From Coccinella septempunctata (lineage: Eukaryota; Arthropoda; Insecta; Coleoptera; Coccinellidae): a DNA stretch of 64,000 nt. The notes beneath the pieces were generated by a model. The model had not been told where the DNA came from and did no database searches. It worked only from the letters and a program-made list of their open reading frames with translations. The position numbers were made by a program, and so were the translations under genes. Of the stretch, positions 12,059-23,400 are shown piece by piece. The stretch spans positions 3,596,001 to 3,660,000 of the forward strand of contig NC_058192.1 in NCBI RefSeq assembly GCF_907165205.1, written 5' to 3'. The stretch's first letter is position 1; the number at the start of each line of letters is the position of its first letter.

Positions 12059-12912
12059 ATTTTTGCACCCTTAAAATATTCTTTTTTTATTCCAGAATTC
12101 GGTCAAACGAAAATTGGCAAACAGGAATTTAATTTTGTGCGAAATCTCATAGTGTTACCTAACTATAGTGTCAGTCCCCGAAAATATCGATGCAGTTCAT
12201 GACATGATTTTATCAGACAGTCGAATTGGGCTAAAACGGATATCTGAAGCACTGAATATTATATACGAACGCGTTCATCATATAGTTCACAACAATTTGG
12301 AGAAAAATTGCTGAAAAATGGATCCCCAAATGTTTGAATGTTGACCAAAAGCGTGCAAGGGTAGAAGCATCGCGTTCGATCTGTGCTCGATTTGAAAACG
12401 ATGTAGACTTCTCAAACCGAATTGTTACTATAGATGAGACTTGGGTACATTTCTACGATCCAGAAACAAAGCAACAATCGATGGAATGGCGACACTCTGG
12501 TTCTCCAAGACCTAAGAAGTTTCGTGTCCAAAAATCTGCTGGAAAAGTTCTTGCTTCAGTTTTTTGCGATTGCCATGGAGTAATCATGACTGATTTTTTG
12601 GATGAGCGTAGAACAATAACCGGAGATTACTATTCGACATTACTGATCACTCTACGGGAAAAAATTGAAAAGAAAAGACACGGAAAGCTATCCAAAGGTG
12701 TTTTGTTTTTGCAGGACAACGCCCCTGCACACAAATCTGATATTGCCATGCAAAAAATTCGTTTTTTTTTATTTTTGCCCTCTTTCGGAGTTATAGGTTC
12801 TTGATTTTCTCCTTAAAATAGTCTTCTTTATTATCCACGAATTCTGCCAAACGAAAATCACTGAAATTGGTAAGCAGGAGTGTTATCGGAAATCTCATAG
12901 AGGTACCTACCT
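12059..12912 (+). mobile_element. Mariner transposase fragment between two direct repeats
   Basis: A mariner fragment at about 12171-12764 in plus orientation lacks both terminal repeats. It keeps IDETWVHFYDPETKQQSMEW, KSAGKVLASVF and LQDNAPAHKS, so two of the three catalytic Asp positions are present. It is bracketed by diverged direct copies of another repeat at about 12059-12165 and 12768-12912. Both copies contain CTTAAAATA..TTCTT, CCAAACGAAAAT or TCAAACGAAAAT, and GAAATCTCATAG followed by TACCTA. The arrangement suggests capture into, or duplication around, a second element. Confidence 0.8.
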
Positions 12913-13995
12913 TTTTTGCGATGCCTTGAGACACTTTTACCAAGATCAAGACAAACGAGTTTTTCGATTGGATCAAACTATTCAATAATTTCCAAGGAAT
13001 TCAAATACCCATGATTTCCATAGATTTTTTCAATTGTAGCCTTCGAAAAATGAAGAAAAATTCTATAAAGATAAAGTATATTTAGTTATTTTGATTACAA
13101 ATCATTGAAAAGAACAAAACAACATATGGAAACTGATTTCATATTCCATTTTCCTTTTAGAAATAGGCCTCTGCTGATAACATTCCATTTCCAAGTGCAA
13201 CAACGCAACAATACAATAAAAACAACTAATAAATTTCACTCAGAATATTCTTTTCGCCTTCATTTTGTCCACGTTGCGATGAACATTGCACTGAAATTTA
13301 TTCAGACAATACTACATAATGAAAATGCTGACAATTATCGGAGAAATCTGTTACAATTAACAGCTATAAACATTTAAAGAAATATAATAGATTGTCCATT
13401 TCAAAAAAGTTCAATAACGGGTATTAACGAACTGAACAACAACATTAAACATTAGATTTTGATCTGGTCTTTGATTTCAATATCAATTTTAAGTTCACAC
13501 TTTTCGATGAGTAAAATCTTGAATGCAAGAAATGTAGTCTATATATTTGATCCAAGTATGCACCCTTTTGGATAACTCAAGCCAATTTGTGAATTGAATC
13601 AATTCCTTCAGTTTCTGTAAAAGGAACCATATGAAAAACAATTCCTGCATTTTAGGAGGGTCCGAACTAGACTCGGATGGATGTGAGGGACGTTCAACTT
13701 GGAAAAACGATAAAACGTAAACAAATTTCAATCCATTTTCTATCAGCGATATTCTGAATATTTGGTGGGACCTCCACACATCGCTCACACATCCGAATGA
13801 ACACTGAAACCAATCAATATACAGTAAGCTCCGGAAAGTATTCAGGATTACAAAAATATCGGTTAAAAATCGTTCGACTCTTCTTAAAACATCTTCTGAT
13901 GGAACTAAAAAACAGTCAGATATGATATCCAATCTGCCATTTTTGATTAACTTCAATTTAACTATATATTACATCCACTTCAATTCACGAAATCA
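12913..13995 (-). other. Probable neuroligin 3'UTR and downstream flank
   Basis: AT-rich sequence directly after the neuroligin stop codon. The nearest minus-strand AATAAA is at 13297-13302, about 700 bases beyond the stop. A 153-codon open frame at 13495-13956 has no recognisable content and is treated as chance. Confidence 0.4.
13297..13302 (-). terminator. Candidate polyadenylation signal of neuroligin
   Basis: First AATAAA on the minus strand after the stop at 13996. Nothing else supports its use. Confidence 0.28.
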
Positions 13996-14444
13996 TCAAA
14001 CCGAGATCTCCTGTATCTGGACCCGTTTTTTCATAGTTCCAGGCGTGGTGGGGGCACCGTGTGGTCTTAAAATACCAGTCTGATTGCACACCGAAACAGT
14101 CTTAGGCTGCGAAGGTTTATCCTCGTCTGGATCGTTTGTTTGCGAGGCCACGCAAGTATTGGACACAGTGGTGATGTCCGGAGGTTGACAGGAAGTGGAC
14201 TGCGTGGATATGACCACTTCCGGTGGACGTTTGATGGGGGATGAATTGAACTGTTGGAGGGGGAGTTCTGTCATCTGCACGTCGGCGAAGATCTTCTTCT
14301 CGCACGCGTAGTCGTCGATGTAGTTGTGTAGGGATTTGCAGCTGTTGCCTCTGGGTAGGTATGGGCTTTTGCCACAGTCGTAGGAAGACATATGGCGGGT
14401 CTCGTAGCTCTTGCTGTACATCTCCGCCGATGAACTGCAGCTTC
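13996..14444 (-). CDS. Nlg: Neuroligin last coding exon, cytoplasmic tail and stop
   Basis: It starts after AATTTCCAG with GSCSSSAEMYSKSYETRHMS and ends KKRVQIQEISV, with the stop at 13996-13998. The tail has several Tyr and Ser/Thr/Pro stretches. The last residues (I-S-V) fit a hydrophobic-x-hydrophobic class II PDZ ligand rather than the TRV ending of vertebrate neuroligins. Confidence 0.93.
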
Positions 14445-17400
14445 CTGGAAATTTCGAGAGACAAATTGAATTCAAGAAGGCGATGTTTCCATGAAGATCG
14501 AGAATCATAGTACCTAGTCATCAGATAGCTACAGAATGATGCACCACTCGACAATTGCTGAAGATCACGTATAGAATTCTTTATTTATTCGTGGCTTTCG
14601 ATGAGTTACGAGGATGTATTGATGTCAAGTTAGCCTAAACCAGTTCCATGCATGAAAATATATTGCGTTACCATAGCAACGAACAATAACTCATTAGAAG
14701 TGTCAGTGTGAAGTTTGAGGTCAAAAAAGTAAACCAGAGTTTCGCAATAAGAAAGATGTCCACCTCGAGTATCGAGCCATCATCAAGTACCTATGTTTAA
14801 AAGGGTTAAGAGCTAAGCAGATTTACGAATATATGCTCAATACCCTTAGTGATCAATGTCCTTCGTATGCGACCGTGAATAATTGAACTGCAAGCTTCAA
14901 AAGAGGTAAATTTTCCCTTTAAGATGATGACCGATCGGGAAGACCAGTTTTTGTGTCAGTCCACGAAAATATCGATGCAGTTCATGACATGATTTTATCA
15001 GACAATCGGATATCTGAAGCACTGAATATTTCATACGAACGCGTTCATCATATAGTTCACGTCAATTTGGACATGAGAAGAATTGCTGAAAAATGGATCC
15101 CCAAATGTTTTAATGTTGACCAAAAGCGTGCAAGGGTAGAAGCATCGCGTTCGATCTGTGCTCGATTTGAAAACGATGTAGATTTCTTGAACCGAATTGT
15201 TACTATGGATTAGACTTGGGTACATTTTTACGATCCAGAAACAAAGCAACAATCGATAGAATGGCGACACTCTGGTTCTCCAAGACCTAAGAAGTTTCTT
15301 GTCCAAAAATCTGCTGGAAAAGTTCTTGCATCAGTTTTTTGGGATTGCCATGGAGTAATCATGATTGTTTTTTTGGATAAGGGTAGAACAATAACTGGAG
15401 ATTACTATTCGACATTACTGACCACTCTACAGGAAAAAATTAAAGAGAAAAGACGCGGAAAGCTATCCAAAGGTGTTTTGTTATTGCAGGACAACGCCCC
15501 CGCACACAAATTTCATGTTGTCATGATTTGAATTACTAGAACACCCCCCTAATTTACCAGATTTGGCTCCATCCGACTATCATCTCTTCCCCCAACTGAA
15601 AAAACGTTTAAATGGTCGTAAATTTTCTTCCAGGTAATAAAAGCTGTGGAGGTCTGGTTTGCAAAGCAAGAAGAAACATTTTTTTTTTGAAAGGTCTACC
15701 CCCGGTTTCATAAAGCTCGATCGGGGAATCAACGCTTGATTGACAGATAAACGTCAATTTGTTTTCAATCAATAATTCAGCCATAAGAATTCGGAATTCA
15801 ATTCTCGAATCAAATTATGATCTATATACATCTATTCAATGATTCTAAATTGCTTCTTGTTCAATATATATAGGAATGAAAAAGTTTTAGTGAGTTCGTT
15901 TTTGAAATCCAGTGACTGTCAAATCGTTGATCGGGCAGTAAGAGTTTTATGAAACCCGCTGGTAGAGACGTTGCAGGTCCGCTGTAATACATAACTGTAT
16001 CCATTGAAGATGAGAATATGTTGAGTAATAAAATATTTTGAAATTGAAGTTTTGTTTGGTTCTAGAGTAGGCTAAGAATTTTTCAATATATCCTCGTATC
16101 TTGACATCCTCTTTTAGAAAAACTGGGATATTGAAGTTGTTTTCATCAATTATTTTTTATTTCATCAAGATTTTTCCTCTGAAATTGATTTATTGTAGTG
16201 GGCTATAGATGGTGGCATTAAAAGTATGTGATATTTGTTGCTGAAGCTGTTTTTTCTCGTGACTCCACTGAAACAAAGCGAATGACTCACCCGCTTCCGC
16301 CTGTTCTTCCTTTTTCTTCTGTTCCTTCTTCCCCCTGTCCCTCTGATGATAAATACCAGCGAAAATGAGAATGTTCAACAACAGCAAAAAACATCCCACG
16401 GCAATGGTCACTGTCAGGGCCGTAGTGTACGACTGGTATTGATTCGATGCCAGCTTTCGTAGAAGGTTGTTGTGGTTGTTCTTCGAGATGCTGGGTACGG
16501 CAAGGGTCACGTTTGGGGGACACTCTGTGGTCGTGGCCTGAACGGCTGTGTCCGATTTTGGAGGGGCAGGTGTGGAGGACGTGGGGTTGGACGTTGTGGT
16601 GCGGCTGGTCAGAGCTGTGTCGGGGACGCCGTGTATGAACGATGGTTTCTGGTTGGTCTGGGCTCGGACGGAACCTGAGTATAGAAGAAATTTCGATATT
16701 TTGATATTGAATTTCAATGAGGGTCACTATATGAGGTCTAGGCAGAATAAATTATTCTGCTGGTGTGATCATTCATTTCTATACTTCCGAAATTGAGTTA
16801 CTTGTGAAGAATTTTCCAAGAATCGTATATTTTTGGTGAAAAAGCCGAATTACCAAACATATTCAGTGTTTCTGTTGGTTTTTCATGCTCATAATGCAAA
16901 TGGGAGAATTCTATTCAAAATGATATTTTTCCTGGGTTCAACTAGCGTTTGGAAATGTGCTCATTACTTCTTCCAACTGTTTGCACAACTTTTCCCGCAT
17001 TGGAAGTAGGTACCGCTTTTCCAGCTCGTCAGGAAAATAACCATTGAAACGATACATACTGTGAACCGGTGCATTCACCAATTTGCAACAGTGATTTAGA
17101 ATTGTTGGGTTTGACTGAAACACTATGCGGCTATAGTATATTTATTTCGCCCTGACTGAAATGATAAAAAAGGAAGAGAATCCATTCTGTGATCGTGGAT
17201 TCGTTCGCGTTTCGTAAATGTCAAAATTCTCGAGCTTTTTAGTCGTTTCCTATTTGTCTGCAGGGTCGAGAGTGACATCATGGCATGGTTGGATTATTAG
17301 AGTTTCGTTTGGTTTCTTTGCTGCTGGCAGAATGGTTTGGTAAAACGGAGCAATTTCCCTATTCCCAACTGTCTATATCAACTCATCGGTCATCTTCTCT

Positions 17401-20400
17401 CCTCCCCTCTGCTTGGTGCTCAGGAAATATATTTTTTTTTAATCGTCTCTTTATGAAATATTAGTTTTTTTTTCGTAGGATGTTTATTTTCCGAGAAGAA
17501 AACATGAAGAACATTAGTATACAAAGTGATGTAATACTACATTGTTCTTCATTTCTTTTACGATGGCCTCTATCAGACTTTTATGGAAAACTAATCGATA
17601 ATGAGCTTTGCACCCAAAATATTTTCAGACCTCTGAAATAACCGGAAACAGCCTACTTATTTCAAATGATATACTTAGTATGTCGTTGGATAAAATTTCA
17701 TAATTCTTTCAATTTTGCCGAAAATGGTTCATGGATTATCAACAATCCCAACGAACAATTCATTAGGGAAAATTCATGGAGATATAGCTATGTTTTTTTA
17801 GTACAACTCATGGAAAGTCAAAACTATTCATCGATTTTCATCGAATTTCAGTTTCCTTCTATGGTTTCCGGTAGTTCCAGTAGTTATAGGGTTTAGTTAG
17901 GTAGAATCTACTGGAATAATGGAAAATATAGTAAGAAAATCTTGAGTTTTCATGAGTTCAATTTGTGTAACTAGATGATCTTCTCACAAACGCCCTGTAT
18001 AATTCGGTCCGATCAGCATACAGTGTTATAATACTACACAATAGATAGATAAATTATAAATCGTTAAAATTTTCCTGAACAAAACTTTTCCACAAGAAGT
18101 ATAAAAATTTGATCTCCTATTTTTACCATTTATTCCATAAGAATCCCACTAACTATAAGATTGTTCAGTTTTCACCAAAAGTATGGCATATGTTGCAATT
18201 TGCATCAAATCAACTATCTAAAGATTCAAAGATATACTGTGTGTGCTGTTTGAAATGAAACTGTAGTGGCCAGTTTCCGGTATCAGTTGCAAAGGTCTCA
18301 AAAACATGAAATAGAAAAACATTCAGCACAAATTTGTGATTAATTTTCCACAAAGGCTTAGTAAGCCACCCTGTATTTTTCGGGAACTGCACAACGCAAT
18401 TTTGGAGAGTACGCGATTTGCTCCGCGCGTTGAAGCCATCATAGTTTGCCCACTTATCGGGTAATCCCTTCTATCTAGCTAATCACCGAAATCATCTCCA
18501 ATCCCGCCCTAATTCTTCCTGACAATATGTCACCATCCAGAAGAACCCTGCGCGCAACAAATCGCTCCCATCCTCCGTTGCGAGATAGGCGCCATTTCTG
18601 AATTTCCCGATACATTTGAATCAGGACCATACATTTCCATAAAACACACTGTCGCACCTGAATGGATTTATTTCTGTTGGCATTGAGTTACACGGCTTGT
18701 CTCATATTTCAGTTTTCGATATTAATCACGCGAAAAATGGATAAAACCCGACGTGTATACGCGGTCTTACCGTCATAATATTGATCTCCTTCCTCCTGAA
18801 AATGATGATGTCTCATTGAGATGTCATCTACAGGCTCGCCGGGACGGTGCAGCTGCGGTATTAGGTTCAGCCACAGCGACATTTTGTGCCCTCTGTAATG
18901 ATTTCTCATTTCCGCTCGATTTCCTAAAATTCACATACAGTGGTTATTGATAAGGATGTATCCAGTGGTGCGGAATGGTTAGAGATGGGCTGGGGTTAAT
19001 CTATTGGAGTTTAGAGGGATCAGTTTGTACAGTAATCGTCGATCGAATTACAGAATCGCCAATGGTGAAGGTGAACATTTTTGTGAGTTATTTTCCCTCT
19101 CACTTGGGATGGTAATAATTGAATTCTTCGTTCTACCAAAGTTCATGTATTGTTTCAAGACAGGACGAGTACAAGTACAAGACAAACTCTACTGTCCAAT
19201 GAGTTGATATTAATACTATCTACTGGTGGATGAAGAATGAAATGGTGATGAAGAAGATATATAGAACTGAAATAAGGAGAAGATGTGTACAAAGTTAAAC
19301 ATGAAATGTTTACTGCATTCACATTTATTTTAGCAGTCGGTTGGCCATGAAATAATTTTCTCAAGTTTTTGTAACTAGAACGGAGTTAGGTTGGCACTTA
19401 TGAAATATAGTTATTGTCATAACGCCGTTGCCACAACTAATATCAATTTCTATTACGACAATGCCGAAAGTGATTGAAAAAAGAGACAGGGTTTCAGGAA
19501 GTGCTATTTAGAATTCAGGTCCGCTCATTCAAATAGTTATACCCTGATATTCTAAAATCCACAGTACGTCAGACGGTAGCGAACATATTCAATGTAAGTG
19601 AATTTATATAATGTTTCAGCTTAATCCAGAGGACTTATATTTCAGCTGAATATTTCCACAATCAGAAAGATTGTGAATGAAGAGGATGACAAAGAATTTC
19701 CTTCTATTGGGAGACCAAAAAGAGTGGTGGCATTTGAGAATTTTATGTTTGAGTGAATTAATGCGAAAAGTTTACTACAGGATTTTCGATGAATGTCATC
19801 GTAGAATAAGTTCGCGAAAATTGATTTTTCTATTTTTCATTTGACTTGTCCTATACATTATGAATGTCTTAAGGTACCAATAAATACCTAATCATTATTA
19901 TTATATCAATGTATTAAGATGAACAGCCACAAATACGCGCCAGTTGTCCTGTTAATTTTTTTATTCATGTGAAATTTTTGTTCAAAGGTTCATCTTGACT
20001 TGAAACTTCCTTCAATTCCTTTTAGTTACATTGATGCAAGATGATTTTTGTTGAAGAATTTAACATTCTTGTAATTATCTGTCAATTCGTTCGAAAGATA
20101 CCCATTCCCAACCACTGCATCATATGCATTTCATCTTCGGGTAGATATTTTTGAAATCTACAAGTGATGTATTTAAAGTTTAGCCAAAGAAGATAACGAA
20201 CATTAACTCTCCTCAAGCTAGCGCATACTATAATATTATACTTATCTCTTATATTTTCCATGCAAATAACTGGATTTGGCATGCCTTCAATCTGTTTGTA
20301 TAAACTTCAATTATGTTCACATATTTTCCGAAGAGATTCGACATTGTGATTAAATACGTAATAAGAGAGTGTTTTACGTAGAACGGGCAACATAGCGTTG

Positions 20401-23400
20401 ATTTAAAACCCAAAAATGTTTTGACAAGCTTCATAACCCCACGTTTTCGTACTATACAGAGCGAAATGTGTCAAATTTCCATGGCCAACCGAGTGCTAAA
20501 ATAAAAGTGAATGGAGTATAGAAGAGATGAGGAGAATATGCATATGTTCCTGTTCCATTTCAAAACCATCCCTGAACAGAGATAAAAAAGGTGCTTTCGG
20601 GATGGAAGAGACACACAATTTTTCTCAATAAACAACTTCAACGCTGTCGGAATGGAAACTTCGCGAAGAATTGGTTAAACATGAGACTACGTCCCAAAGA
20701 TTTATACCCTAATCCGAAAATTGCGAGAAAAATCTGAGCGCTGATTAATGTCGGACATTCGGCAAGGATCAAAAAAATTGTTCGCCATTGTTTCAAATGA
20801 ATGAAATCCAATTACGCTGCACTCTTCCAGATGCCCGTGGAAGGGAGATAACGCGAGCCAGGAGAGGCTGCAAGGAAACAAATCCCGACATCAATTCTCA
20901 TCGCCGCGCGGACGAAATATCAAGTTTTTCGTCTCCTCCATCCGGCAGGATTCAACGTTCTGATTATGATATAAGCAGCATGAACATTTCTCATCAGCAG
21001 ATAAAATGAAACCATTTAGAGTGGCCGTAGCAGTACGCAAATTTCTGGAGATTGCAATTGGTGCCCTGGCCAGGATACGACATCTGAGGGTTGAGTTTTA
21101 ATTGAATTTTCATCCCACTGAACTGTAGGCAGTTATTAATCATCATCATGGGCAAGGAGGATATTAAAAATACGGCTTCCAACCCTCCCGATGAATCCCA
21201 AAAAACTCATTCCGCGGCCGTAACTCCGGCTTTTTAATCACGGAAAAATTTCATAATTGGACACACGCATCGAATATCGTTACATTTGGGGCCATTTGGA
21301 AATTCTTCAGCGATTGATTGTCGGATATTGTTGCTGATTCTGGCTCGCGCATCGAAGAGACTGTTTGAAAATAGATACCCACATTTACGAGCTATTCCAA
21401 TGGATGGGATTTTTGACCACTTAATTTCATTGTGATTTGGAGTACTCACTCTAGCCTTTTTCAATATTCAATATCAAAAGGTATGACAATGACAAGAGTA
21501 GTAGGGAACAATTCTTTATACAGGGTGGGTCTTCTAACAAATATTTTAACAGTAGATTCTTGAGGTAAAAAGAAACACTTTTTTCCTTTACCATTTTTTC
21601 CGAATCGGCTCGGTTTGAAAGATACAGGCTGTTGAAAAACCATAAAAAATGTTATTTTCAGTTCTATCTCACAAACGGTTTTGGCGAATGAAATGAATTT
21701 CTGAATATAGTTTTTCCTTTATTGGATCAATCTTTTATGAAGACAAGATATCACCTACAATTTCCAGTTTTCTCAATACGATCCTTACGTACCATAAAAA
21801 TACCAAAAATTCGAAGAACCTATCTCTTGAAACTAAGTTGGACGCTATCTGATGAATATTTGAACATTTTTTAAAATAAAAGTATTCTTCATATTTTCTC
21901 GTATAATGCACTGTTTTCGAGTAATTTCATGTTCAAAAATTGAAAAGTATCTGTGAAATTCGAAAAAATTGTGTACTTTGACCGAATACAACTCTGAAGA
22001 TCCACAGATGTGAAGTGTCATAGATTTAGCTAGTTATTCTGAAGGTAATTTTTATATTCCATTATGAAAACTTAAAGTGGCTATATTCATTCATTCATTG
22101 CTGTATCCTGTTACCGGGAATAAATCTACAAAAAGAAGAATAGACTTATAGTTTCTCAGGGCTAATTGCGACTGTGTGCCCTCCTGTGACTGAAGAGACC
22201 CAACCGTGACCTACAGATCCTTCCACACTCCAGGCGTGGACAGTCACCAACCAGATCTGGCCACCGCTGTATCCTTTTTGAGTCTCCATTATAACTGTGT
22301 ACCAAAGACCTACACTGTGACCTGTCTAACGCTAGTTGTTCCCAGTTATGATTGGCATTAACTGATTTTAGGGATGGATGTAGTGTATCCTTAAACAGCT
22401 TATACTGGCCTCCTGGTTTCCGGGCTCCCTCTGTCAATTCGCCATACATAGCTATTTTGGGGAGTCTTGTGTCTTGCATCCTCAGAATGTGGCCACTCCA
22501 TCTGAGTCGGGCCCTCGTTACTTGAGTCTCAATTGTTGTACAACTCGCGCGTTGCAAGACTCCTGCATTCGAAACTTTGTGGAACCATCTGATGTGCATT
22601 ATCTGTCTTAGATGACGTTGTTGCGTTTGTTCAAGCTGTTTAATATGTCGCCTGTAGGGCGTCCAGCTTTCGCTTCCGTAAAGAAGCGTTGGGAGGACGA
22701 CTGCTTTGTAAACAGCTGTCTTGGACTTCAGATTGAGGTCGTGGTTTTGAAACACTCTGACCTTTAGCTTCCAGAATGCCCGTGATGCCGAATTGATACG
22801 GCAAACATACTGAAAACAGCTGTCTTGGCTATAAATTTTTATCAGGGCCGAATAGGAAAAAATGGTAGTTTTTCTTTCGACCTCAAGAGTCTACTGTTGA
22901 AATATTTGTACGAATCAAAGACTCCCCTGTATATTTTAGTTCACTATTAACAATCAAGCTTCACCGAAATATAAGATGAAATTTTGTCTCTCTAGAAGAA
23001 AACTTGATTATAATCTGCGTCCAAAAACAATCGTCGAAAAGTATAGGTTATGGAATTTTGCATATTCTGTGTCTAAACGTAATTCTTTGCTTCTGCTATA
23101 CCTTTTTCTAGGAAAAAGTTGAGTTATCGTTCTGTATTGTTATCAGATCATCTATATATATTATGAATCGATGATGAACAAGGTGATCCAATTTCCAGGA
23201 TATCCTAAGACATAACTTAGCCGACTACTCATCGGTCGCAGACATGATTTACTTATCGTCATAAAACTGCCGCGGCATTTCCGCTATTCATATTTCCCGA
23301 AAACCGTAAATCATGCTAATTAAAAGCGATCCTGTATTAGATGACATCTCCATCGTCGTCGGCCCCGTAGATTAATGAATTTGTAAAATTATTCGCGAAG

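Noticed and set aside
13495..13956. 153-codon minus-strand frame just after the neuroligin stop
   Set aside because: It begins at TTG rather than ATG, has no recognisable motif and lies in the probable 3'UTR; most likely chance.
16447..16796. Plus-strand frames of 63-82 codons
   Set aside because: Antisense shadows of the GC-rich neuroligin stalk exon.
18475..18657. Possible alternative neuroligin exon starting after ATTCAG at about 18656
   Set aside because: It would stay in phase but reaches a stop after about 35 codons with no conserved residues, the acceptor has a poor pyrimidine tract, and the downstream transmembrane exon would be lost.
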